Positions 1 through 8,160 of a stretch of 42,115 bases of DNA are shown piece after piece. The stretch's first letter is position 1; each line of letters begins with the position of its first letter. The position numbers and the translations under genes were made by a program. The DNA comes from Candidatus Zhuqueibacterota bacterium (GTDB lineage: Bacteria; Zhuqueibacterota; Zhuqueibacteria; Residuimicrobiales; Oceaniaggregativiventaceae). The stretch is from contig WJME01000005.1 of the NCBI GenBank assembly GCA_014728115.1, positions 1 through 42,115 of the forward strand, written 5' to 3'. The notes beneath the pieces are model-generated. The model was not told where the DNA came from and searched no databases. It was given only the letters and a program-made list of their open reading frames with translations.

Positions 1-178
1 CGACAGCTGTGTTTGAGCCACCATCACTGGCAGACGCCCAAAAACGTCCGACCTTGATCAAAGTCGTTTTTACTTGCCCGATAGCCATATCAGAGAATCC
101 TGACACCAGCAGGAGCAAGATGATGGTCCCCAAAAGGGGCCGAAAAGTATATCTCTTTTTTAGAATCTTTTGTCTCAT
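1..178 (-). CDS. 5' end of a secreted protein of unknown function (runs off the window)
   Basis: An open frame on the minus strand starts with ATG at 178 and continues past base 1, giving 59 codons. It begins MRQKILKKRYTFRPLLG, followed by a hydrophobic stretch (TIILLLLVSGF) and a likely cleavage near AIGQ, so it looks like a signal peptide of an exported or outer-membrane protein. A good ribosome binding site (TGGAG, about 7 nt upstream) supports the start. It lies 54 bp downstream of the TonB receptor stop on the same strand, so the two are probably co-transcribed. The visible mature part (VKTTLIKVGRFWAS...) is too short to assign to a family. Confidence 0.7.
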   Translation of the reverse strand, partial: MRQKILKKRYTFRPLLGTIILLLLVSGFSDMAIGQVKTTLIKVGRFWASASDGGSNTAV

Positions 179-232
179 TTTTATCTCCAGTCAGTGGATT
201 TGACACCTAATTTCTTCTAGTTTAAAGGGAAA

Positions 233-3200
233 CTAAAAGTCCATCTTGACACCAAACCAAACCTGACGTTTTTGGCCAAACATCAGGAAATTGATATTCG
301 GGTCATTGATATAGGGTTTGTCATCGGATCTCAAATCACCCACTTTATCATCACCGCCGATATAGAGCCCGGGATTGAGTTCCCGCAGCTTGTCGAATTC
401 CGGAGAATCATACATGGGCAGATGCAGGGAACGCAAATAGGCATTGCGATCGCTTCCACCGTCGAACGGGTACCCATCAGACAGGTGGCTGACTTTGATA
501 TTGAAAATATTTTCCACATCGACGTAAAATGTAAGGTTGGTACCCATGGCCCGCACCATCTTGCTGAGCCGCATATCCACCATATAGTAATCCGGCCAGT
601 TCATATTGTTTTCCAGATGAAGTTTGCCCAGCGGATTCCAGGTAAAATAATCGCCTTTGCGCCATACCGGTAAAATGCTCAAATCCCAATCGCCCAGCAC
701 ATGATTACCCATCACTTCCGGACCCCATTCAGAGGGAGCGTGCAACATGATATTGGCCGTGAACTCGGGAATGGGTCTGGGTCTGTTTTCATCACCCTGA
801 TACAGCCCCTCCATGGCATTGTCGACATTTTCCTCGGTAATGGTGCTGCGACCGGTCACACCGCTCTTGACCAGCATATACCGGAAATTCATCCAGCCGG
901 AAAGCCAGGTGCCGACCTGCTTGGTGACCGTCAATTCCAATCCCTGAATATCCTGATAATTGTTATTGGCACGGTATCGATAATTCAGGATGCCTGACGT
1001 ATTTCTGTATCGTATGTTTCCATGCTGACCGGTGATATCTTTATAAAAACCGGCAATATGAATGAGATACTGATCCAAAAGATTGTAATCCACACCCAAC
1101 TCGTAAGCGATGGTTCTGGGGGGTTCCAGATTCGGATTGCCCAACTCTTCCAGATTGTTCTTGGAAGAATTACGGTACCGGTTCAGGAACATTTTCGAAT
1201 AGGGTACCGTGGATCTGAAATGACCATAATTGAAATAGATCTTTGACCGGTCCGTCACCGGAAAAGAGACCCCGAGACGCGGGCTGATGGACAAGTGATT
1301 TTCGATTTCCTTGTAAAATCCCGGATTTTCTGCTGCATATGCATCCAGTTGCTGCCAGATGTGAGACTGGCGGTAGGGGAGCATATCCATCAGCGTATCG
1401 GAATTTCTGACCTCCCAGGCTGATTGAGCAAAAAGGTCACCATTCGGCCAGACCCCGCCACCCCCATCATAATAGTCGAGACGAACGCCGATGTTGGCAA
1501 CCATCCCTTCAAAGGTCAACTGATCCTGCAAATAGGCACCGAACTGTTTGGGTTTACGATTATAGGCAAATTCATAGGTATTGTTAATGTAGGCAGGACG
1601 TTCTTTCCACTGGAACACATCCAGATGGATAAGATTGTATTCCAAACCGGCTTTGATGTAATTATGAGTATTCACCTGACTGCCGAAATTCCATTTGATG
1701 CGGAATTGACGTTCTTTGGAATCATCATACAAATTGCCACCCTTGTTTCCGAAACGTTCCTTTACGCCAGGCGGCTGTTCATAGTAATTCCACTCCCAAT
1801 CTTCGACCATATAACTGGATTCCGGAGAGTACCGGCCATAGGGCATTTCTGTCACCGATATCGGGCCGAAACGAGCTTTGACGGCAAGATCTCTGTCATC
1901 CTCCGGGTAAGACGCATTGTCCGTGGCCAGATAACTCACGGTCAATTCCCAAAAGGTTCGCGGGCTGATCACATGATTAAAAGTGAGGCCTGCCATTTGA
2001 GTGGTCACGTCCAGAGCGGTGTAATACGTCGGATAGAGCCAGTAGGTATCCCCGTCGTCGACCCAGGTTTCCAAATTATTGATCGACATCAGCCCTCCAC
2101 GGCCATCGCCACTCGGAGTATCTCCTGCTGCAGAGCGACTGGGACTCACCCCTTCGATTTTGCGATAAAAGCCATTGGCTTTCACTGACAGATTTTCTGT
2201 GATATTGGATTTTACGGTCAGCATGGTCAGGGTATTGAACTCGTGATCCCTGACAACGGGCTGGACGTAATATTTTTTAGCTGTTTGATTTGAAAGATAA
2301 AAAGTGGCATTGCCAAGCGAATTGCCAATAACAGGGACGGGTCCGCCAAAGCCGCCATCGAACTGCAGGTCCGATCCTGCCCCTTCACCCGGATTGGCAT
2401 GATCTCTCAATGCCTGCTGTAAATTTGAAGGTACAGAATAGCCTGCCCTGCTCAAGGCATTGAAATCAGGCACTGTCTGAAACATCCAGGCAGAGGCTAA
2501 ATACAGATCCAGCGGTGTGACGTGCTGATCTGCCGGTTTGCCTTCATTATATTTTGCTGCCTCTCCTTCCCAGCCACCGAAACTGCGAAACTGTTCTTTC
2601 ATATAGGGATTATCAGCCCAGGCAGCGTTCGTTCCAATAAAAGCGACCGAAGGATCGAAATAGGAACGAAGCAACCAGTTATTGGGATCATAGGCAGATT
2701 TTCCGAATCTCTTGGGAGTGCCACTGGTCATCGTATAATTGATCTGCCCATGATATGCATTCGACCAGCCGCTTTTGGTCACGACATTGATGAGTCCTGA
2801 ACGAAAGTTACCATATTCAGCATTGAACCCACCTGTCAGGACCGAAACCTGTTCCACAGCACTCAACGGAATGGTCGCCTGCGCCCGGCCCAGAGAGGCA
2901 TCGACAAAGGTCAAACCATTGATCATGGTCCCGGTTTGATCAGGAGAGCCACCGCGGATCCCTAAAAACTCTTCATCGGTTATACCGGCTTGTTTGGATA
3001 AAAAGTCATTGATCGTCCGTACACCCGCAGCTTCTACAAACTGGTCCTGGGTGATGACCTGCTGGCTGTTGGAAACTTCTTTATGCAGGATCTCTTTTTC
3101 AGCCACGATAGTGACTTCAGCGCCTTCGATAACCGTGGCTTTTAACTCAAAGTCCAGATTCGTGATACGATCCAGTGAAACCAGAACATTTGTTTTCTTG

Positions 3201-3469
3201 ACTCTCTCGTATCCCATCATACTTGCCTGGACGTCATGCTGGCCGACAGGGATATTGACGATATGAAAGACGCCTTCCAGGTCGGTTGCGGCCCCGAAAT
3301 TGGTGCCTAAAACGACAATGTTGGCCCCGGGCAATGGTTCACCGGTCTGTGCGTCTTTGATGACACCGGAAATTTTCCCGGTGGTTTGGGCAAACACCGT
3401 ACCCGTAAATAACAGGGCAAACACCAAAATCAAAAGCCCAAATCGATAACAAAAAACATATTTCCTCAT
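233..3469 (-). CDS. TonB-dependent outer-membrane receptor with carboxypeptidase-regulatory-like N-terminal domain
   Basis: The 1078-residue protein has a signal peptide (residues 1-27, cleavage at VFA-Q). A CarboxypepD_reg-like beta-sandwich follows at about 30-115 (GKISGVIKDAQTGEPLPGAN). The TonB plug is at about 125-235 (FLGIRGGSPDQTGTMINGL; GGFNAEYGNFRSGLINVVTK). A long beta-barrel region ends in a terminal Phe (VWFGVKMDF), typical of outer-membrane barrels. Length fits the family. The ATG start has a strong Shine-Dalgarno (GGAGGGAGA). It would import an oligosaccharide or other large ligand with TonB energy. No SusD partner is visible, so it is SusC-like rather than a classical SusC/D pair. 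It lies next to a two-component system and upstream, in its direction, of another exported protein. The ligand cannot be read from sequence; the enzyme genes nearby make a rhamnose-containing glycan a reasonable guess. Confidence 0.93.
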   Translation of the reverse strand: MRKYVFCYRFGLLILVFALLFTGTVFAQTTGKISGVIKDAQTGEPLPGANIVVLGTNFGAATDLEGVFHIVNIPVGQHDVQASMMGYERVKKTNVLVSLDRITNLDFELKATVIEGAEVTIVAEKEILHKEVSNSQQVITQDQFVEAAGVRTINDFLSKQAGITDEEFLGIRGGSPDQTGTMINGLTFVDASLGRAQATIPLSAVEQVSVLTGGFNAEYGNFRSGLINVVTKSGWSNAYHGQINYTMTSGTPKRFGKSAYDPNNWLLRSYFDPSVAFIGTNAAWADNPYMKEQFRSFGGWEGEAAKYNEGKPADQHVTPLDLYLASAWMFQTVPDFNALSRAGYSVPSNLQQALRDHANPGEGAGSDLQFDGGFGGPVPVIGNSLGNATFYLSNQTAKKYYVQPVVRDHEFNTLTMLTVKSNITENLSVKANGFYRKIEGVSPSRSAAGDTPSGDGRGGLMSINNLETWVDDGDTYWLYPTYYTALDVTTQMAGLTFNHVISPRTFWELTVSYLATDNASYPEDDRDLAVKARFGPISVTEMPYGRYSPESSYMVEDWEWNYYEQPPGVKERFGNKGGNLYDDSKERQFRIKWNFGSQVNTHNYIKAGLEYNLIHLDVFQWKERPAYINNTYEFAYNRKPKQFGAYLQDQLTFEGMVANIGVRLDYYDGGGGVWPNGDLFAQSAWEVRNSDTLMDMLPYRQSHIWQQLDAYAAENPGFYKEIENHLSISPRLGVSFPVTDRSKIYFNYGHFRSTVPYSKMFLNRYRNSSKNNLEELGNPNLEPPRTIAYELGVDYNLLDQYLIHIAGFYKDITGQHGNIRYRNTSGILNYRYRANNNYQDIQGLELTVTKQVGTWLSGWMNFRYMLVKSGVTGRSTITEENVDNAMEGLYQGDENRPRPIPEFTANIMLHAPSEWGPEVMGNHVLGDWDLSILPVWRKGDYFTWNPLGKLHLENNMNWPDYYMVDMRLSKMVRAMGTNLTFYVDVENIFNIKVSHLSDGYPFDGGSDRNAYLRSLHLPMYDSPEFDKLRELNPGLYIGGDDKVGDLRSDDKPYINDPNINFLMFGQKRQVWFGVKMDF

Positions 3470-3561
3470 GCTAATCTCCCTCCAATGGGTTCATATTAAA
3501 GATCTCTTTTCAGACATCCTCTTGATCGTGTCACCTACATCAGGTGAATGGAACGAGTAGC

Positions 3562-3597
3562 TCACAAACCAATTTTCATCGCATCACCTCCTGTTTT
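3562..3597 (-). other. Perfect Shine-Dalgarno followed by a five-codon minigene, between the receiver gene and the TonB receptor
   Basis: On the minus strand an almost ideal ribosome binding site (AGGAGGTGAT) sits just upstream of ATG at 3579. The frame reads Met-Lys-Ile-Gly-Leu and then TGA. A second frame over the same DNA stays open for about 29 codons (DENWFVSYSFHSPDVGD...), so a frameshifted small gene is possible. It lies 16 bp after the receiver-only gene and 93 bp before the TonB receptor start. It could be a leader peptide affecting receptor expression, a broken gene, or chance; only the sequence pattern is certain. Confidence 0.35.
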
Positions 3598-3612
3598 CAA
3601 AGTTTAATCTGC

Positions 3613-3960
3613 TCACAAGGTTTGGAGAATAGTTTTAATTTTCTTTTGATTTATAGGTTTGAGCAAAAATTCAGTCACACAAGGATGAAGAATCTTGATC
3701 AGATATTTATCATATGCGGTTAAAATAATCACACTGGGATTGTAATCGAGGTCGTCCAGAATATCCAATCCCGATCCGCCCGGCAGTTCAATATCGAGGA
3801 AGATCAAATCGGGCTTTTCTTGATGTATGAGTTCGCAGGCTTGAATAAATGTGCTGGCTTCACCAATCATTTCTATCTGCGGATATTCTGCCAACATATT
3901 TCTTAATTCCAGACGAATTAACCACTCGTCATCCACAATGACTGTTCTAAGCTTTTTCAT
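3613..3960 (-). CDS. Receiver-only response regulator (no output domain)
   Basis: The 115-residue protein is a single CheY-like receiver. It has the acidic pair D10/D11 (VIVDDEW), phospho-acceptor D56 (LIFLDIELPG), T81 (ILTAYD) and K101 (LLKPI). These positions match exactly those of the LytTR regulator at 7334-8059, so the two are paralogues. This one stops right after the receiver and lacks the LytTR DNA-binding domain. ATG at 3960 is preferred because it matches the usual MKKLRTVIVDDE start; an in-frame TTG nine codons upstream is possible. It is divergent from the sensor kinase gene. It may act as a phosphate sink, a protein-interaction regulator, or be a truncated relic; conservation of all receiver residues argues that it still functions. 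Confidence 0.85.
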   Translation of the reverse strand: MKKLRTVIVDDEWLIRLELRNMLAEYPQIEMIGEASTFIQACELIHQEKPDLIFLDIELPGGSGLDILDDLDYNPSVIILTAYDKYLIKILHPCVTEFLLKPINQKKIKTILQTL

Positions 3961-4052
3961 ATGATGAACAGATCCACAAAAGATCAACGTACCGGTAAAT
4001 TTTCCTAACTGAGAATTATTAAAATTCGCTCAAAAGTTCAAGCCGGAACATG

Positions 4053-4083
4053 TAAACGGTCATATAATCGTGTGAACGGCAAG
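4053..4083. promoter_or_regulatory. Candidate LytTR-type direct repeat in the divergent promoter region
   Basis: AACGG occurs at 4055-4059 and again at 4075-4079, a 20-bp period. Read on the other strand these are CCGTT cores, which resemble the LytTR half-site pattern (two M bases, then GTT) that normally recurs about every 21 bp. A TATAAT lies between them. The element sits between the divergent receiver-only and sensor-kinase genes, so the neighbouring LytTR regulator is a natural candidate to bind it. The match to consensus is imperfect, and this is only a candidate. Confidence 0.3.
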
Positions 4084-4160
4084 AAATATTAAACAAAAAA
4101 CGATTTGATAAATTGAAAAAGTTACTAAATTGCACTACAGGCATTCAACAAGAGGTTCAT

Positions 4161-7100
4161 ATGAAACATATTTTAATCCTTGTCTTTATTTTTCCTGCTT
4201 GCCTATTGCCACTGACCCAGAATGAATTAAAATTTAAAGAATTGTCGGTCAAAGAAGGTCTCTCGCACAACAAGATCAACTGTATTCTTGAGGATGAAAA
4301 TGGATTTTTATGGTTTGGAACGAATGATGGCTTGTGCAGATATGATGCCTATGAATTTAAAGTTTTTCAACGCACAGGACTAGAAGAGAATGAAATCTCT
4401 GCCAATTTGATTCGCTGCATTCTCCAGGACCAGAGCAACAATATATGGATCGGCACAGACGGAGGAGGATTGAATCATTTTGATAAACAAAAAGAGACAT
4501 TTACTGTATTCTCACCCGACTCTGATCCAGAGCGGCAACTGAGCAGCTATGCGGTTACTTCTCTGGTGATGGATCAAAAACATAATTTGTGGATCGGGAC
4601 CAGCCAGGGGCTGGACCGAATGAACCTCGAGACCAAGAAAACAGATAAAAACATATCTCTGTTTGAACATCAGGAAAATGGTTTATACATATCCAAAGTT
4701 TTTCTGGACAGATCAAATACCTTGTGGGTCGGCACTGAGCAAAAAGGTCTTTATAAATATGACCCAGAGAGCGGCGAGTTTCATTGCTTTGAACATCACC
4801 CGAACGATCCCCACAGTATCAGTGATAATGATATCCGGGCTTTTTATCAAGACACGAATGATAATCTCTGGATAGGAACCTATAATGGCGGACTGAATCT
4901 TTTCGACTCTGAAGAAAACAAATTTTACTCTTATTCTCCCGAACATAGTATCAGGGCCAGCCTGACCATCAGAGCGATCTGTGAAGACAATACAGGACAT
5001 CTCTGGCTGGGCACAAGAAACGGACTCTATATTTTTGATCCATCCTCAAAATCATTCTCACACATTTTCAATGATCCTCAAAATTTAAACTCTTTATCGA
5101 ACAATAATGTTTTAACCATCCTCAAAGACCAGAGCAATAATTTTTGGATTGGAACGCGAAGCGGAGTAAACTATTTGAATATGAATGCCACTGCATTCAA
5201 GAATTATCTGGCTCATATGAATGACACGAGATACCTGAACGATGCAGTCGTGAATGCGATTTATGATGATCCCGAAGGAGATGTATGGGTTGGCACGGAA
5301 ACCGGTGGTCTCAACCGCCTGGATAAAGAAACCGGACGGTTCAAATATTATCAATATGATCCATATAATACAAAAGGAATCAGCAGCAATAATATCAAAT
5401 CCATTACCAAAGATAAGCAAGGAAATATCTGGATAGGTACTTTTCAGGGAGGGGTGAATGTACTGGATGTAAAAAGCGAAACATTTACCCATTTCAGACA
5501 CAATCCTAAAGACCCGAACACCATCTCGGATGATAATATCAATAAAATATTGATCGACACCCAGGGCAATATCTGGCTCAGCACATATGACGGGGATATC
5601 AATCTTTATGACAAAACCAAAAATCGTTTTATTCGCATTATGAACCAGGACCCCGACATCGATACCGATGTGACCGGAACGAATCCCCTGTACGAGGATT
5701 CAGACGGAACCCTCTGGCTGGGAGGGGCCAATAATAAAATCTATTGGCTGAATAAAAAGACCTTTCACCTGAATCCTATAGAAATAAATGCGTATCAAAA
5801 AAGAATCACGATCAGCTCCATTATCGAGGATCGTGACAAAAATCTGTGGATCGGGACCCATGGCAATGGAATCTATAAATTTAATAAATCGGATAGCACG
5901 TTTGAAAATTTCACCCAAAAAAACGGCCTTCCAAGCAATATCGTTTGTGGAATCCTCAGGGACGACAAAGGCAATTTATGGATCAGTACCCAGAACGGAC
6001 TCTCAAAGTTTTTCCCGTCCTCCAAAATGATGATCAATTATTTCGAAGAAAATGGTCTCTCGAATAACCAATTCAATCTGCGAGCCTATTCTCAGAGCGA
6101 AACAGGGATTTTATATTTTGGCAATATGAACGGCGTGGTTAGCTTTCAGCCCGGAGAAATTAAACAGAATATTAAAACACCGCCCGTCGCTCTGACTCAA
6201 TTCAGGGTATTCAATAAAAAAATATCCCATATCGATTCCGAATATCTGAGCGAGCCGATAGAATATGCCCGGAATATCACACTGTCTTATAAAGAATCTG
6301 TATTCTCTTTTAGTTTTGCGGCACTCAACTTTGTCAATCCCGAACAAAATCAGTACGCCTATATTCTCAGAGGATTTGAACAAGATTGGAATTATGTAGG
6401 AAATCAAAGAATTGCCACCTATACCAACCTGGATCCAGGCAAATATACCTTTATCGTCAAAGGATCCAATAACGATGGGGTCTGGAACGAAAAAGGCGCT
6501 TTTGTAAACATTGAGATTACACCCCCCTTTTGGCAAACCATCTGGTTTAAAGGCATCATGTTGGTGTTTATCATTATGGTTTTTGTTCATTATCATAACT
6601 TTTTTTCACAGAAAAGAAAAGCATTACGCGCAATGGCATATGCCAACCTCAGCAATCTTCAACTGCTTAGAAATCAGATGAATCCCCATTTTCTCTTTAA
6701 CACCCTGGGATCCATCAGATCTATGCTGCTCATCGATCCGCAGCAGGCCTGGCAAATGATCAGCGAACTATCGGATTTCTTTAGGTACAGTTTGACCAAT
6801 TTTAGCAAGTTCGAAGCGTCACTGGAGGAAGAAATCGAGGCCGTTCAAAACTATCTGGCGATTGAAAAAGTTCGCTTCAGAGATTCGTTGTCAGTGGATT
6901 TTAATGTAGAAGAAAATGCAAAAAAATGTCAGGTGCCAGCCTTTATCTTTCAGCCACTCGTCGAAAATGCCATCAAATATGGCATGCGCACAAGTGAAAT
7001 GCCCCTCAAAGTCGTTATCTCGGTTTCTTTTACAGAACACACGCTCTTTATCGATGTCTCAAATACCGGCAAACTCTTGACCATGCAAAAGCATCCTGTA

Positions 7101-7331
7101 TCGGAAAAAGATATTCATGGCAATGCCATAGATAATATCAAAAAAAGGCTGGATATATTTTTCGGCAAAGAATATGATTTTCAGCTTTATGAACAAGACG
7201 GTTGGGTACATGCGAGAATCAAACTGATATACAAAGATAAAAGAAATAAAAACTCGCTCAAGCACTATAAAAGTATCATCGAAAATGAAATGTTACAGGA
7301 ATATACTCATTCCGCTGTGCAAAAAAAGTAA
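4161..7331 (+). CDS. Reg_prop beta-propeller sensor histidine kinase of the LytS type
   Basis: The 1056-residue sensor has a short signal or anchor segment (MKHILILVFIFPACLLPLTQ). It then carries fourteen propeller repeats with the W-x-G-T signature (for example FLWFGTNDG, NLWIGTYNGG, NLWISTQNG), enough for two seven-bladed propellers. A Y_Y_Y Ig-like domain follows (about 705-785), then one transmembrane helix (about 797-815) and a His_kinase domain. The phosphorylated histidine is H843 in QMNPHFLFN; the ATP-binding part shows PLVENAIKYG and a glycine-rich GNAIDNIKKRL. ATG at 4161 is chosen because AGAGG lies 5 nt upstream and it gives a clean signal sequence; an earlier TTG at 4113 would place extra residues before it. 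The periplasmic propellers probably sense an oligosaccharide. The gene is convergent with the LytTR gene, with only 2 bp between stop codons. Confidence 0.93.
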   Translation: MKHILILVFIFPACLLPLTQNELKFKELSVKEGLSHNKINCILEDENGFLWFGTNDGLCRYDAYEFKVFQRTGLEENEISANLIRCILQDQSNNIWIGTDGGGLNHFDKQKETFTVFSPDSDPERQLSSYAVTSLVMDQKHNLWIGTSQGLDRMNLETKKTDKNISLFEHQENGLYISKVFLDRSNTLWVGTEQKGLYKYDPESGEFHCFEHHPNDPHSISDNDIRAFYQDTNDNLWIGTYNGGLNLFDSEENKFYSYSPEHSIRASLTIRAICEDNTGHLWLGTRNGLYIFDPSSKSFSHIFNDPQNLNSLSNNNVLTILKDQSNNFWIGTRSGVNYLNMNATAFKNYLAHMNDTRYLNDAVVNAIYDDPEGDVWVGTETGGLNRLDKETGRFKYYQYDPYNTKGISSNNIKSITKDKQGNIWIGTFQGGVNVLDVKSETFTHFRHNPKDPNTISDDNINKILIDTQGNIWLSTYDGDINLYDKTKNRFIRIMNQDPDIDTDVTGTNPLYEDSDGTLWLGGANNKIYWLNKKTFHLNPIEINAYQKRITISSIIEDRDKNLWIGTHGNGIYKFNKSDSTFENFTQKNGLPSNIVCGILRDDKGNLWISTQNGLSKFFPSSKMMINYFEENGLSNNQFNLRAYSQSETGILYFGNMNGVVSFQPGEIKQNIKTPPVALTQFRVFNKKISHIDSEYLSEPIEYARNITLSYKESVFSFSFAALNFVNPEQNQYAYILRGFEQDWNYVGNQRIATYTNLDPGKYTFIVKGSNNDGVWNEKGAFVNIEITPPFWQTIWFKGIMLVFIIMVFVHYHNFFSQKRKALRAMAYANLSNLQLLRNQMNPHFLFNTLGSIRSMLLIDPQQAWQMISELSDFFRYSLTNFSKFEASLEEEIEAVQNYLAIEKVRFRDSLSVDFNVEENAKKCQVPAFIFQPLVENAIKYGMRTSEMPLKVVISVSFTEHTLFIDVSNTGKLLTMQKHPVSEKDIHGNAIDNIKKRLDIFFGKEYDFQLYEQDGWVHARIKLIYKDKRNKNSLKHYKSIIENEMLQEYTHSAVQKK

Positions 7332-7333
7332 CT

Positions 7334-8059
7334 CTATGTTGCCAGACTCTTTTTCAACTTGGAAACATATCGCCTGCTCATGACATGATAGTCTGATGAA
7401 TCCTTTAAATAGATATGGCAGGTGTTGTTTTTACATTTTTCTACGTGCTCTACATAATTGAAATTGACAATACAAGACCGGTGAATTCTGATAAAATAGT
7501 TCTCCGGCAAAATCTCCTGCCATTCCTGGAGGGTTTTTGAAACGAGTTCTTTTTGCCCGCTCTCCAATTGAATTATCGAATAATTTCCTTCAGCATAGAT
7601 GTATTTTATATTGTAAAGTTTGATAAATCGCAGTGCACCGTCGATATTCAAATAGATTACATCGTCTATAGTCAGCTCTTGTTTTTCCTTCTCTTGCATA
7701 CGAGTATTGCACGTTAATCTATCAATAGACTGATGCAAGCGCTCTGGCCGGATGGGCTTGAGCAAATAATCCAGGGCATTTACTTCAAAGGCGCGGACAG
7801 CATACTGATCATATGCAGTCACGAATATGACCTGGCAATTGATTTTTGCCTTTTGAAAGAGCGTAAAACCAGACTCCCCGGGCATTTCCACATCCAGGAA
7901 AATCACATCCGGCTTGAAATCACTCAATAAATCGATCGCCTCCTCTACTGAAGCAGCTTCCCGGATTAGGCCGATTGCCCGATTATTTTCAAGCATTCTG
8001 GCCAGTTCCTGCCGAATGAGCCATTCATCATCGACCAACAGGGCTTTTATTGTGTCCAT
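7334..8059 (-). CDS. LytTR-family response regulator
   Basis: The 241-residue protein has an N-terminal receiver with D10/D11, phospho-acceptor D56 (VIFLDVEMPG), T81 and K101. A LytTR DNA-binding domain covers about 133-238 (IKYIYAEGNYSIIQL; ENYFIRIHRSCIVNFNYV; MSRRYVSKLKKSL). It is the expected partner of the LytS-type kinase encoded convergently next to it. A good ribosome binding site (GGTGGAG) precedes the ATG. Targets are likely to include the kinase/receiver intergenic region and perhaps the TonB receptor or glycosidase genes. Having no room for a terminator between it and the kinase means their mRNAs must overlap at the 3' ends. Confidence 0.93.
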   Translation of the reverse strand: MDTIKALLVDDEWLIRQELARMLENNRAIGLIREAASVEEAIDLLSDFKPDVIFLDVEMPGESGFTLFQKAKINCQVIFVTAYDQYAVRAFEVNALDYLLKPIRPERLHQSIDRLTCNTRMQEKEKQELTIDDVIYLNIDGALRFIKLYNIKYIYAEGNYSIIQLESGQKELVSKTLQEWQEILPENYFIRIHRSCIVNFNYVEHVEKCKNNTCHIYLKDSSDYHVMSRRYVSKLKKSLAT

Positions 8060-8160
8060 AACACATCTCCACCCGTTATTTTAACGGTCTGTGCCTCCAC
8101 AAGGAGAGCACCCGGATTATTGCCCCCATTTTGAAAGTCAGGCATCTGGCTTTCATCACA

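Noticed and set aside
1424..2188. Long open frame (254 codons) on the plus strand inside the TonB receptor gene
   Set aside because: It is antisense to a well-supported receptor frame, has no ribosome binding site or motif, and reads as a complement artefact.
4300..6060. Regular DNA periodicity that could suggest a repeat array or CRISPR
   Set aside because: It comes from protein-level Reg_prop blades (W-x-G-T) with variable DNA; there are no identical direct repeats with uniform spacers.
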